Translations under genes and position numbers: made by a program
Source: Anas platyrhynchos
Taxonomy: Eukaryota; Chordata; Aves; Anseriformes; Anatidae
Reading direction: 5' to 3'
Length of the DNA: 64,000 nt
NCBI RefSeq assembly: GCF_047663525.1
Contig: NC_092590.1
Span: 18,970,001 to 19,034,000 of the forward strand
Shown: piece by piece, positions 47,081-60,689 of the stretch
How positions within the stretch are numbered: the first letter of the stretch is position 1
Layout of the letters: every line of letters starts with the position of its first letter
Notes under the pieces: model-generated
What the model saw: the letters and a program-made list of their open reading frames with translations, nothing else
Database searches by the model: none
What the model was told of the DNA's origin: nothing

Positions 47081-50000
47081 CTGGAGCCCTCAGAGCGAGC
47101 AGTAAGGCCCTGCCCTGCCTAAACAGGCTGGGATGGAGGGGGCAGTGCGAGGAGCTGGAGCACAGGCAGCTCGGTGTCTGCGCCTCCTCCAGCGCCTGCG
47201 GCTAGGAGCGGTGCAGATGGCACACAAAGGATTCCCCCCGCAGGCACTGACATCAATCATGCGGAGGGAGAGCGCCCAGCGCCTTTTCTCTTTACTTCCC
47301 GACCAGTGAATCCCGCATCGGTTTGGTAAAAATGTGTGCCAGGCTTTTTTTAAGCCTGGTAACTGATGAAAGCTGTTTTCCTGCCTTTGCGTAAGGCAGT
47401 CTGCTTGCCAAATCCAAGCCTGCTGCACGCCGCTCCCCTCCCCTGTGCTGCATTTTCCCCTTTGTGATGGGACAGGACAGTGCAGCAATGGCGAGAGCCG
47501 CTGGAATTTCACCGAGCTTTGTCCCAGTTTTGCTCTGATTCTTCAGAGCCTCGCTGTCTGTGTTTCAGGAGCCTGTAAAGCTGCTAGGGCTTCCCAAAAT
47601 CTCCCGGCCCGTGGGCAGTTTCTGGCCGTGACGGAGGGAAGCTAACCGAGCTGATGCTCCCAGCTGGGCAATTCTCGCCGGAGGTCTGCCCGGCACCATC
47701 CCAAGATTGTTCCCCTCCCACAGCTCCAGCAATTTGTGCGCATTGTGAGTATTTGCTCAAGGGACCTCTTCCAGGGCCCTTTCCAGAACATTTTGCGTGC
47801 CAGCGCGGAGAGCCCGAGGCGGTGCGGCACATCCGCAGCCCAGCAGCCTGTGGGATCGATGTTTTGGCAGGAACCTCTCGTGCTCGCATAGCGCAACAGA
47901 GCGCCTTTTATTCCTCTGGTGCTGGATATGCTCAGCTGGATACGTGTGATTACAGTCCTTTGTCCTCGGCGGCAGTAGGAAGGGCCTGCTGAAGCAGCGC
48001 CCGGCCGGGCTGGAGGCAGCGCGGTGAAGCAGCCAGCTGCCAGATCGGGATTTCTTGCGGGGGAAACCCCGGAGCCTGAGCGGTGAGCCACCGGCACTGG
48101 ACGGACCTCAGAGCAGGTTGTCCTGGCGGGGTGGCCAGCCACAGGCTCCCAAAAACATTTCCAGCCTCTTTATGAGGTGCCCGAAGCCAGGACACAGCCA
48201 GGCCGGGGTCAAAGTGGCAGCACTGCTGCACGCCCTCCAAAAAGAAAGACACAGCTTGTGCCCAGAGCAGCTGAGGGCTGGGGTGGGCAGGCTGCCATGA
48301 CAAAGTGGCTGCCAAGGCCGAGGGATTTAGGGAGAGCGCTGAGAAAGAGACGGAGACAACCAGCAAAAACTTTATGAGTTTGGGCCTGCAGCCCAGAAAG
48401 AGAGAAAGTAAAAGAGGCAATATTAAGCTTAGAAAAAAGTAACCTGGTGCATGCAACGAGGCACACCTGGAAGAAGGCCATTACAAGCAGGTGTTCGGCA
48501 TGCGGGGACGTGATGCATCGTGCAGAAATCTGATTGCTTGGAACAGCAAAAAGACCCCAAGCGCCCTGTCAGCCAAAGGAGCAGTTTGGTGGTGGGCAGA
48601 AGGCATTTTTATCCCTCGGGAGGAGACGAGGCATGTCTGTTTTAAGGAGATTGACGGGACTACGGCATTGGCACGGGCAGCACGCCCCGTGGACTCGCTG
48701 TCTGGGTATGCAGGGGGCTCAGCTCCCCAGCTCACGGCCTGGTGCCAAGGCAGCGTGGCTGCACGCAGGAATTGATGCACAGGTGGCTGCTGCTGGAGCA
48801 GACTGGGCTCTAGGGAGGTGACAAACCAGTAAATACAAGACCAGTGGGAGATCCATGCTAGCGGAACAAAACATCACAGGCATAAGGCATCTCCTGTAGC
48901 ACTTTTGTTTGCGTACCACTGTTTATCCACCACTGGATGGAGAGGAAGAGGAGGGCACTGCTGGATTCGCAGCCAAATCCCACTGTGTGGAAAGGGGAAG
49001 GCCATACATCTTTGCAGCAGACACTTCTATCTGCGCTCTATAAACACCCCTCAGAAGGCAAAACAGATGGTCTTGTGGTTTGGCTCTGCGCTCTGCTTTG
49101 GAGACCCAAGTGCTATTTACTGCCTGACTTTTGACCAGTCAGTTAAATCTACAGATGCAAAGGTTAATACTAATTTTCATATCCACCCAAGCTACGTGCA
49201 CGCAAAGTCCAACATGGGCAAGCAAGTTTGATGAGCTCCAATATGTGTGCAGACAACAATTTCAGAAAATTTACCTTCATGCTGGGTTGGTTGTAAGGCA
49301 AAATTAAAGTGTTTGTGAAGCATTTGAATATCCCGAGGGGCTAGAGAAATGCAAACTTTTAATAATAATTACTCTTTTGATTTAACTGGATGAGCTCAGT
49401 GTAACGTGGCATAATGAGTCTAATAATTCCTCTGTTTGTACTTTGACTCCAGCTGTTAAATGACTACAGCTTTTCTGTATTTATCACAAACCTGAGGTCC
49501 TTGAAAAAGAAAAGTTTTGATCAGCCTAGAGAAGGCAGTAGTGATGTTGGTTTGAAGAACAAAGCCTGCAAACGCTTAAAGAAAAACGCACAAAGTCGTA
49601 TTGTTCTTTTCCAAACTGATCTCAGCATAAAGCTTGGTGAGCGGTAGAGCTGTCGTCTAACGTCACGTTCCTCACGAAAGAGGAAGAGCCTGGAGCAGGC
49701 AGGCTGAGCTTGGGCTGTTTGGTGGAGGAAACCCATGCAGAGGCATCTGAGTGCTCATCAAAGCAATCAGGAGATACGTATGCTGATAGTGCTGTAGAAA
49801 TCTCACATCAAGGCTTACTCGGGGCTCAGAAAGACTTCTCTTCTAGGGGGAAACTCCTCCTTTCGATGCCTGGAACAGAACATTCTCCCAGGAAGCGATT
49901 TTCAAAAGCTGCGAAGACAGTTACACTGCTTTCTTTGTCCGGAGGCCCAGTTTTCAAAACATATTGTGGAACATTGGGAAAAGCAGTGCAAGGAAATGAG

Positions 50001-50174
50001 GGGAAACCTAAAAAAAGATTTATGGTGAAATTAGCTGACAGACTTTGCCCAGCTCCCTGGGAGTAAGTGGTCATCAAACAAAAACAACGAGCACATAGGA
50101 GTTCTCAAAGAGGAATAAAATGGGTTCAAACACTGACTGAACTGATTTTGACCTCTGTGAAAACTGAACTATCC

Positions 50175-50193
50175 AAAAAAAAAAAAAAAAAAG
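50175..50193 (+). repeat. A-run
   Basis: About 19 A bases following ACTATCC. It is a simple homopolymer with no upstream polyadenylation signal. Confidence 0.7.
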
Positions 50194-52090
50194 TTATTTT
50201 TGTAAATGTGATCCTTTCTCTGCATTAAGTCAATCAATGGAACGCTAATTTTCCAAGCAAGTAGTATGGAAGTCAGTACATACAAATTCTAATATGGGGC
50301 ATGCACAATTCTTATGTTCTGTCCTATTACTACACTAGCTACGCTTGTTCTGACAGGCAATAATGAATTGCCCTTTGAAAAAAATAAAATTAAATGTTAT
50401 ATTCCTGAAATATGTGGCAAGGGAAAAAAGAAACTAGATGTGGGCTCATCCATTTCTTTCGGCTTAAAATGTAGATTTCCACTGCAGCTGGACAAACCCT
50501 GGCTCCAGTTTCACAAGAAGAATCAAGCTGTTCCACGCACGGAACAGCAGCTAAATTGTTGCCCTGGCATGGAACAGGGAGAAGAAGCATCTGGCCACTA
50601 AGAGACACTAGCAGCAAGCAAGCCCCCTTTCTAATGCAGTCTGCTTACTTTTTCTAAAAGGGACGAGAAAAAAAGCACCACAAGTTTTGTCCAAAGCCTT
50701 TTCAGCTTTAGGGGGAAAAAAAAAATAAGAAAAAATGTCTTGTGCAGGAAGTGTCTCAGGTACCTAAGACATTTTTTAATGAAGATCCCAGAAAGAAGAG
50801 CCGTGGCTATGTGCAGTCAACAAACTGCAATTGTGCAATCTGTTTTGCCTCTTTTAGACCAATTGTCAGTTTTAGTGCCTTCCCTTATCAGAAGCTGTCA
50901 CCCTTATCAGGCAGGGAGAGGCAGACTCTCAGGTATGTAGCCACTTGGTTTTGATTGCAAGTCTGGAGGACCTAGGCTCGAGGCTCGCTTGCTTAAAAGT
51001 CTGTTGACAGTAGAAGTCATTGCAAGCTGAATCACAGGAGTGATGACTGAAGTGTAACATCTCTTTGGCCTCTCATAGCTGTTTTCCTGCAGTCTCACAT
51101 AACTTCTTCCTAACAGCAGGAATATACATTTTTTTACTACAAAAACAAACCCTGTGATTTGAGCTGAAAAGGATTGGGTCTCTTGCTATCTGTTTCCACC
51201 ACAGAACTTCTGAAACGCCAAGGGACACTTCTGCTTTCATTCAGATCAGTGAAATAAGTGCTTACGTTTAGCAAATTAAGTACTTCTTTCACAGTCAGAG
51301 ATGTACTTGGGGGGAGCAATGCAAGAACTAAATTAACCTTCTTACCAGAGCTACTTTTACTAAATAAACAGCCCCATATTAGGCAATTTTCTCACTCAGA
51401 ACAGATTATTTTCTGCGGTTTGTTTTGCTAACTGGAAAATGTTCTCAACTATTCCATTTAACTCAGTCTGCAATTGTACAGCCTTCAGACCGTGTCTGTC
51501 ACCCTAGGGACTGCACCTGTAAATCAATCATTCTTCCTAGAAAATAGATGACTAGTCAGAAACGCTTGCTGCAACATGTGAGAATGCCAATGGCAGACAG
51601 GAATGTGTCTTCCTTTACAGTACTTCCAATTTTACTCTTTTAGTATTGGTAGCATGAATGATACGGTGGAACAGCCAGCTGACAGTAATATTTCATGTAT
51701 ATTTCTGCTTAATTTTGTGTTGTGTATATGATCAACATGCCTGAATTCAAAATACTATATGGAAAAAAGTAATTCTCAGCTTAACTGTCTGCATCCAAAC
51801 CTTTTTGACCTGCGTTTCTACATGTACATGATAAAACACTGCCCAATTTTGGAAAAAGCCCTTTCCAATAAATGTCATCTGACATTAAGATTAATTCTTA
51901 CATCATTTGACTTGAAGAGATGTATTTTCTTGAATTGCTTTCTAAACTACAGTATAATTTCTTACAGCCTTTTGTAACAGTGCTGGAAGCAATACAGGAG
52001 AAGCAGAAGATAATCGACTTTCACAGTCAAAGATCAATAAGGTAAGGGGCATTATAAACACAAAGGTGTTAACTGCAATAAATAGTCATA

Positions 52091-52205
52091 AAATCAAAGA
52101 ACAGCTGAGGGTGGGAGGGACCTGTGGAGGTTTTCTAGGCCAAACTCCTGCTCAGAGCAGGACTGATTTCAAAGTTAAATCAGGTTGAAAAGTTTTCCAA
52201 ATTGT
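52091..52205 (-). mobile_element. CR1 LINE fragment, 3' end
   Basis: AAATCAAAGAACAGCTGAGG, GTGGGAGGGACCTGTGGAGG, then CCAAACTCCTGCTCAGAGCA and AAAGTTAAATCAGGTTG follow the reverse complement of the CR1 3' consensus. The copy is truncated and diverged. Confidence 0.75.
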
Positions 52206-55200
52206 GTGTAATGCAGATAATGTTTAAATGCATGGGAACAGACCTCAGTGTAAATCAACTCATCACTGGGCAATCTTAGCCATAATTTAAATTTGACAGC
52301 ATACCTGTTAGAGAAGCATTCAGTCTCCAGCTTCTGTTGGAGTCAGGCTGGACTGAAGTTGAAAATGGCTAAAATGCTTTCTCGTGCATAATATGGCTGC
52401 TAAAGTTCATAACATAACTGCCATTAATGAAGACAGAACGGTTTTCTAATCTCCTCTCATAAAAAGCAGTCCTGTCATATTTCCCTGGTATTTTTCATTC
52501 TGAGAGATGATTGTGGGAGAAACCTTTACCATCGTGGTTCTCCTTATTTTTTTTTTTACCCCCCATTTTCCCGATTCCTATAAAAAAATAAACCATTGAG
52601 CCATCTTTAAACATTGATTTGTGACCCCTAAGATTTCACACAATAAGGAAAGCGTGCTGCCTTCATACCACACTGCCTAAAAAAAAGGGAAAGAGAAAGG
52701 AAGGGAGAAAGGATTTTGACTCCAAAAGTTGACAAATTCCTAAGAACAACAGCCGAATCTATTAATTTTTCCCTGATTGGACCTGATTTCATGTGTCTTG
52801 TAAGTCCTGGGCTGACTCCCTGCTGCATTCAAAGAAATTCTCAGGTTCATGCAAAAGCAAAGAAAACCAAAACTTTTTATAAGGCAGAGAATATCACATG
52901 TCTCAGGGCATTGTTACATCTTCCAGATGCTGCAACAACAGCTGTGTACTCTTGAGCATACTCACTCCAAACAAGCTGTCAGTTAAAGCAACTTCATCAT
53001 GGCCTTTGGAAGTGGAGAAAATGCGAGTAGCATTAACTTAAAAATTCATTCTCTCTGGCTCATGTAACACAGGTTTTCTTACATTTTCTCTTCCAGAACA
53101 TACAATTTTCCTTCCTTTTCTGTGTGACAACTTAAGCTCTGTTCATGTTATTTACCCTGGCTGTGGTTATACTTGACTGCAGATATCATCATCTATACTT
53201 GGAGATGTTATGTCCTGGAGAGTTCACGTCAGCGTTGCAGGAGTTTATATTGTCAACCATCTTGCAAGATCTTTAGTATTTCTGTGACACTTGCACACAT
53301 ACTTTTTTAAATGGACAATTTACTCCCCGGTAACATAGTGACTTGTGCTCCTCTGATTGGGTCGGTATCACGTATATTCACTGATGCTCGTTTGGATAGA
53401 AGGTTTTACAGATTTTACAACAGTGACATCATCACCTGGTGACTCTGTTGGAAACAGCACTCTGCATTTCCCGTCCTAGCTCCCGAATCCTTGCTGCTGG
53501 GCTCTATCTTTTCTTCCATTGAAGGGGATGGGAGCTTTGCCACAGGCTGCAGCGACAGCAGGAGTGCAGACACAGATTAGGCAAGGTGTTGGAGGATTTT
53601 CTGCACACCCTGTAGGTATTTAGGGAACCGTGTGGTATGTGATCCTAAATACAAGCTTATGCAGTTTGAACTCTTGAGCTAAACCCAGATATTTCCAGGC
53701 TGGCAAAGCTACCTACTGACTGTACGTCTGAGAAAGCACATCCTGAATTATTTCTGACTGTATTTCTGAGTTATGTCCTGACTGTGCATCTGACTTATTT
53801 CTTCTGGCAAGTATCAAGAGTATGTTAGTGAAATGTGCCTGGATATAGTAGCTTGAGATGGAGCTATGCTGGAAATGTTCCTGCAGCTGTTACTTGGAAA
53901 ACATCTGTGGTACTGTGCATTTGTACGTCTCTGTTCACACTGGCACGGAGCAATTGATCTTGTGGAACAAAATATAAATTACTGTTGGGAGATATGAGAA
54001 GGACATTCTGCACCAGTGAACACAAAACTAATACAGGCAGTAGTGGTTTGGAAGTAGAGGGGCAAAAAAATCCAGTGCTTCATTGCTGGCACAAGCAGTA
54101 AAGAGCAAGATCAGCAGACTCTGTGACACCTCCAGAACTCCAAGTGCTGGTTATCTGAGTAAGAACAACCAATCCACTCGCCTTGAGGCGTGACATTTTT
54201 TACGCTTAGCCTTGAAAAAATCTTCTGACTTTGATAATCTTTGACAGTCTGTGTTTGCATAGTCTGATAAAGGGGAGAATATCCAGGCTGACATGATGTG
54301 TTGTTTGTGGTTAATGCTGGGCCCTATGCAAAGCATAAAAGACATCGCCCCGAAGAATTCAATTCTAGCCAAAGACATACAGTAAGGTATATTTAAGAAA
54401 CCCTCTGGAAGGACTTTGAGAAGTATTTTGTTTAGAGCACATTAGTTAATTAAGGGATTTTGTCATCTCTTTAGGCCCTCAAATTAAGCCTGGGTCATTA
54501 GAAGATGTGCTTAAGTGAATTCTAATGGCCTATTGTATTCAAGAACTCAGACCGGATGATCTTCAAAAAGCAAGTGTGTGAGAAATGGAGAATGCCTTCA
54601 GTAACACAGCTGAGTGTGGGACGATGAGAAGCCAGAGGAGATATTTGGTAGCCAGAAATTTGTCACTGTTACTGAGCCAGGGCTCCTGCAAAGAGCCGAT
54701 GAGGTGTCAGTTGCAATACATGACTCACCATGTCACCTCCCAGTAGCCTTGTGTGAGCTCCATGGCACAGAACGTGTACGCTTCGCTGTCTTACCTATTT
54801 TCTCTCATGATACCTGCATTGCATCATTAAAAAATAGAAATCAAGGTGGAAATATCTTCCTAGTGCTTTGTGGACGCTTTGTGCAAAGGGTCTTTCATCT
54901 CATCTTTAATCCAAATTATAAAAAATGGATTTGCACCATGCTAAATCTCTAAATAAATTTAAAATATCCGTTCCCAGTCCTCGAACTGAATGCCTCCTAG
55001 CAAGTCATTTCACTCAACAGCTGCCCAGTTGCACAGCTGGCAAGGTGACTGCTCTTTTTCTTTCTTGGCTTAACTTTTAATGACTCATTTAAATTCCTTT
55101 TAAGCGGAATCCATATGATTTTGAAAATGCCTTCTGAAATTATGCACAACTACCTTTCTAAAAAAAAAAAAAAAAAAACTTTAAAAAGCCGTAAGTACAA

Positions 55201-55740
55201 CATTGCCTAGAATTATCTTGTCAATTAAATAAAAGAACCCACTTGAAATAAGTGACAAAAATATACTGTGAATGAAACGCACCTTCCAGTTACAAATCGT
55301 TATTAAAAGAGACCTTTAAGCAAACTGCTAGTTACCTGGTCATGCTTAGACAAGCACAAGGTTATTGAAACATACAGCTTCCTTTCAGCCAATTTAACTT
55401 GCACTGAAGGCAAATTATTGCCATAAAAGCACTGAAGCACATTGCTCAGGCATTTGGTGTAATTGTTTGCTCCTAAAAGATTACCCTTGCTGCACAACAA
55501 TGTCAGCGGGATCAGATTCAGGTCTGCATCTTCAGTTGCTGTTACAAATGCTCCCTGCAATGTTTTCCCACAGGAAATTGATGTATGCTTTTGATATTAT
55601 TATCTAAAAAAGACAGGAAGCTATATTTTAATAGACCTGTAGATGCAATATAGATTTCTGACAATGGCTGTAATGGAAATCAGTGAGACTGAGCCGACTC
55701 ACAAAGGAATTGCAAGGGGCCTAATGAAAAGCTCGCCTTA

Positions 55741-55752
55741 CCCCCCCCCCCC
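55741..55752 (+). repeat. C12 homopolymer
   Basis: Twelve C bases in otherwise AT-rich DNA. Confidence 0.95.
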
Positions 55753-55971
55753 AGCACAGGAATCATGAATAATAATTTTACTAACTGGGTTAGCGATGAA
55801 ATACGTCACAGTTTTGGAGTCTCTCCTGGTTTGTTCCTTTCTGTTGCTGCACAGAGAGTGGAATTTGAACGAGGTGGGGCAACAACAACCTGGGAGCAGC
55901 AAAACTGCAAATACTGCCTACATGACAGCGGGTGAGGTCATTGACAAGTGCCTTCCTCTTCGCACCTTTAC

Positions 55972-56345
55972 GTGAGGGTTTGCTCTGGTGTGTGGGTGCA
56001 GTTCCACCTTCCTCTTCTTGTGTCAGAGCTGTTTTCGAGGCCCAGGAAATGAGTTTTGATAACATTGCAGAAGTAGGTTGCGTTGGACACTGTGCTTGTG
56101 AGGTTGGCAGTTAGCTCCTTAACGCCATCACAGATCTTTTCAACCCTGCGTAGAGAGATGCCTTCACGAAAGCACAGGCAGAGAGAATCAGGCTCGATGA
56201 CGAGCTTCGCTGCCTCTCCAGCCATTTCCTGGCACTCTGTCAGCATTAGGGATGATAGATTCCTGTGGTTACCAGCATACCACACACTGGCACGCTCAGA
56301 GCCATGAAACAATACATAAGAGCATATCTCTCTGTGATGTTGTTG
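55972..56345 (-). other. Unassigned 124-codon open frame with splice-like borders
   Basis: On the minus strand an acceptor-like ttttgtttcag precedes a frame beginning QQHHREICSYVLFHG. It stays open to a donor-like GTAAAG whose TAA is the first stop. The frame includes ECQEMAGEAAKLVIEPDSLC and CDGVKELTANLTSTVSNATY, with several Cys and N-glycosylation-type NxS/T sites. I recognise no family. It may be a lost exon, repeat debris or chance. Confidence 0.25.
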
Positions 56346-58074
56346 CTGAAACAAAATCCTTTTGCATCAGTGAAAATCATCAATGAGGGCTTGGGTTTTC
56401 TTCACGAATCAAGATTTTAGCATTAGGCACCAGTTACAAGCAATTCAGATTTTAGCTGTGTTTCGCAAGGGTTATGCCAGCTACCAGACAGGGAATACAA
56501 ACACTTCCTAGCAAAGATCTGCTTCTCATGGGCTTTTCAATCTCTCCCTTCCAGTAACCCTGTCTTGGAAGTCAGATTAGAAATGGAGTGAAAATGGAGG
56601 TCCAAAGTAGTCACCTTCAGTGTTTCACATTAACATTTCATCATCTCTGAAGATCTGCCGCCACCGCCTTGCTTGTGAGCTGTAGCACTGCATATTACTC
56701 AGGCATTGTTTGTACGGGGAGGTTTTGTGATTTAAGTTACATTGGAGCACGTCCTCTTGTCCCAGAACTCCAGTGCAGCCGTGCTGGTATAGAAGTACTT
56801 TTATATGGCATGAGTACGGTAGCTTTTTTCTGAACACAAAGTGTGCAGTATCAGCACATGGCAGCTGTATACCAGCTTAAGTGCATCCCTAATTTTACCT
56901 GTGCGTGAATGTCTGTAATATATAAACAACTGATAAATGCTTTCTGTCTACACACAGAAAGCTGGAGTCCTAAGGTACATACAACCAGTCCTGCGTACAG
57001 CCAGGGTTCTTTACCTTTGGCCTGTCCCAGAAATGCAAGCTGCTTTGCTGAAGGTGCCCTGCAGTCAGCCACGCGTGGCAGGCCTTGCAGCTTAGCAAAG
57101 GTCCAAACAAACAAGCGGCGCCCCCAGGTTTACTCTCTGGATGTGCAGGAAAAGCATTTCAGGACACACATCAAAAAAATAGGTAAGCCTGACCTTTGCA
57201 AAACAAAGCGATTGCAGGTAAACAACATAGCCGTGCTCTTAGAAATGTTCTCGTGTAGACTAACTTGCATTTCCCTCGGTGGTAAGCTTCCTCCTCTTGT
57301 GGAAATTCCTCTCATCCAGCCATTAATATTGTTGGATGTTATTTCTGTGCTGTTCTGCCATATGTTGTAGCAGCAAAACAAAACCCCGATCTCTAAAAAC
57401 TGAACAGTCTGTCCTAAACTGATTATGTCTCCATTGGTTTGTGTTTGGTTCTTGTCTGCTCAAAATATTTTCTGCTAAGTATAGCTCCCTTCTCCTGAGC
57501 AAACAAGCTGGGTTTCTTTTTTCTGCACCCTCCCTTCCTAATTTCGACAGCTATTTTGAACTCGGGGTGGGGTCACTCAGGCATGCATGCACTGTCATTG
57601 CTCGTCTCTAGATGAGTTCTTGTTGCCAGAGAACCTTTTCCTCAGCACCAGCCTCATACTGGCATTCATCCTCGGTTGGCAAGCCTTGCTCCCCTTCCTT
57701 CATTTAGGAAGCACATCATAAATCTGAATAAATTCATTTATTTGTGAATTCCGAATCTGACCGAGTTGCATGAGTGCAAGGTGACGTGTGTGAAATTACA
57801 CACCCCTGTACTGAAGGCAGGAGCTGTACCGGTGGGGACATTGACTCCTATGGCTATTAGAGAGAGGATCGAGTGGCTCTCTACCGTAGGGGCTGTCAGG
57901 TGGGCAAAATTTTGAATTCCAGGAGACTTCTGCATCATTGTATCTCCTAGACTTGCTCCTTTACAACGGGCCTAGTGAGGAGAAGCCTACGAAAAGGGTT
58001 CAGTTTTGAAAGCTTTTATCACCAGGGACTGGTCCCAGTGTTTCTACAAACAAGAGTCAGAAAAATATTTTGGG

Positions 58075-58090
58075 CACACACACACACACA
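58075..58090. repeat. (CA)8 microsatellite
   Basis: Eight perfect CA units. Confidence 0.95.
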
Positions 58091-58223
58091 AAGCCTTCAT
58101 GCATAAAAACATACACATGGAGGGTGTTTTGTTTGCTTAAAGCACCACCTACTTTTCCTCCCCTCAGTTAAACACAAGCCACACAAATGTCAGATCACCC
58201 CATGTCATTAAAATGGAGATTAT

Positions 58224-58234
58224 TATATATATAT
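58224..58234. repeat. Short TA repeat
   Basis: TATATATATAT. Confidence 0.9.
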
Positions 58235-58589
58235 GATGCCTCTTAAGGGGGGGAAAGATTCTAGGGCTAATCTCATTTGATGCAGGCTCTCCTGCTGTGT
58301 GGTACTTTCCCCATGTTCTTAAAAGAGCTTGAATCATCCTTGAATAAAACGCTAGTTCAGCATGAGCTGTTGTCTCCTGCATCACTGCAGAAAAAATGGA
58401 TGTTGGCCAAAGCAGACACGTGTTTTCTTCCCCTGAATTAGGCTAAGTCCCTAATCGTCATATAGCAGCAGTTTGGTCTCAGAGAGAGAAGTAGTCATGA
58501 CTCCAGTGCCTTCTGCCTCCCAGTTTTTAGCATTTCTGATGCTTTCCTGATGCCACCAACCTCCATACCAGAATAATGGGATTGCAATA

Positions 58590-58900
58590 GGGCAGTTAGC
58601 TTAATTAGTGGCTGTGAAGCTCTTTGTTTAAGTGGTTCAAATACAACTATTGTCCCAAGTGACCCTTATTGTTCTTACCTGGGTGACCAATGGCTGAGCT
58701 CTGAGTGCATGTGTCTGGAGTGTTAATTACCGCCTGTCCCTTAATCATGAAGGTTTGTAATCCTATTGCAGTTTGGAAGTGCTCGTGCCACAAGGCCCAA
58801 TTAACATCCCTGATATCATCTGCCAGTCCACACACAGCTGTTAGCCACCCATAACTATTCTGGATGAATTGCTGTGCAGACCTGCCAGGGCACATTTTGC
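58590..58900. promoter_or_regulatory. Conserved-looking non-coding block upstream of CCNG2
   Basis: TAATTA at 58602-58607 and 58724-58729, plus CTTAATCAT just after 58740. Sequence is balanced and without simple repeats, unlike its flanks. Enhancer function is inference only. Confidence 0.25.
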
Positions 58901-60311
58901 CAAGCAACTGGAAGATGATTTAGCAAGACTAGATAAAAAACGACCTTTGTAAGGTATTACTAATGCCATTTGATGGCTTTAAAAGTCTCACATCACAACA
59001 AAAAAACAATAAATACTTCCTTGTTTAGTTTAAAATTTGTCTTACGGAATGCAAAGCTTTTAAGTTAAGGCTTTGGTATAAATCCTCACCTTTCTTAGTA
59101 TCACTAAGGATTTCGGCTGGTTTTTACTCCAGGCTTCGTTCCTTTTTCTGTTGATTTCACACCAGCCTTCCAGTAAGAATCCTCTATCCAAGGCTAGCAT
59201 CACTGTTTCTACCTAATGAGTGCTCTAGCATCTGTAGCTGAGGACTTTGAAACTTTTTGTTTACCGTATCTTTAGGTTCCCAAAGAATGTCAGGAAGGAA
59301 ATGCTATTCTGTAAAGCACAGCATGTCACAGAATAGATAAACTGTGTTTTCTCATGATACTGGAAACATTTATCTTCCCCCCCTTCCCTTAACCACAATT
59401 AAATGGCACATTGAAAGAAAATTTGTTGTTCCTTGCACAGGAAAAAAAAATACAGATTATATTTCTAGGCCTTACCGTGACTCCTCCTTCGCCTGCGACA
59501 CTTGATTGTAGTGCCAGGTCCAGACAGCACAGGGAGCAGACTAAGTTTCCCCGTTAACAATCCCAAATATGATGCTGATGAGTACATTGCTTAAACTAAG
59601 GATCCTTCTGTTTTCTTTGCGTTTTGTTGTTGGTGTTGTTTTTCAGGCTAGCTCAGCCCTTTGCAACAGCTCAGTTAATTTTGGAGAAAGAAAGAGGGGC
59701 AGGTATCCTCATTGCACAGAAAACGCACCCGTCTGATGCCAAGCTGCACAAAAGCACAGCCGAGCTTGGAACAGATTTCCCCCCCTCCTTTACTGGAGAT
59801 ACGAATGATCATTTTGCAGAGTGCTCCACTAAGTTTAAATTAGTAAAGAGGATGCAAGTAGACGGCCAAATTAGTATTTTTAGTTGTCATGCCATGTGTT
59901 CAGCAAACGAACCTTTTTTGGCGTTTAGGTAAACTGGAACATATGTGCCGCTGGGCGGAGCAGTTCAGCGGTCAGAGGGAGAACATCCATGCTGCAGCTC
60001 GGTGGGGGCAAGACACTGCGGGATGTGGGGGACAGAAGCAACAACTGCCCAGGGGATTGGTGTCAGGCTGCAGCTCAGAGCCTCAGCCCGCACGCCCCAC
60101 GTACACGGTGTCGCTGCAAGCAGGCGGTTTGAAGCCAGCTCTGCTAACACCAAGCATTGTTGCTCAAACTGGAGCAGAGCTGCAGCTATTGCAGATCCTA
60201 AAACTGCTTTTATCTCTTGGCTTCAGTCAGAAGTCGTCAGCTGCCGTGCCAGTTCATTCACCTCGCAGGGGTGCTATAACTCGGGCTGTTCAGAGATATC
60301 TGATGGTGATT

Positions 60312-60689
60312 TGTGGAAAACGGACTCCACAATCAGTAAGATTGTAAAGTAGGTAAGTTTATTCAGTGCTGGGCAGCATGGGGGTAGTCCCACCAAAGTC
60401 GTGTGCACCTGACGCAGCAACTTGCCTTGGTTATATGCAGCAAAGAGTTGTATATGCTTGAAGTTTCACACTATGCCTATACATATCCATAACCTGTCCC
60501 TGCTTAGCATTAAGATTAGTTCCAAGGAGTCATTTCCATGAACTCCTCCCATCTGTGCTTGAGCAGAGTCACCTGGTGGTGGTTGTCAAGACTCGTGGGG
60601 ATGAAGGTTGATGACTCTTCCTTGTCACTGCCAGTTGACCTCTTGTCTCTGCGCAGACTCAGTTGCTCCTTGGCTCTTGTCCATCCACA
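60312..60689 (-). mobile_element. Putative solo LTR of an endogenous retrovirus, antisense upstream of CCNG2
   Basis: The plus strand begins TGTGGA (60312) and ends TCCACA (60689), a perfect 6-base terminal inverted repeat with TG...CA ends. On the minus strand there is a TATA-like ATATAA (60436-60431) and, 73 bases on, AATAAA (60363-60358), then 46 bases to the LTR end. This is the U3-R-U5 order. No target-site duplication is evident and no internal retroviral sequence was recognised, so a solo LTR is most likely. Confidence 0.6.

Noticed and set aside
46561..47205. 214-codon plus-strand open frame in the CCNI CpG island
   Set aside because: Driven by GGC and purine repeats (Ala/Arg/Lys runs). 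No start context or family match, and equally long frames occur on the other strand.
54614..54952. 112-codon plus-strand open frame
   Set aside because: Non-ATG start, no domain, no nearby promoter or splice context that I can support.
59889..60347. 152-codon plus-strand open frame overlapping the LTR
   Set aside because: Runs into the putative LTR in antisense and has no recognisable domain.
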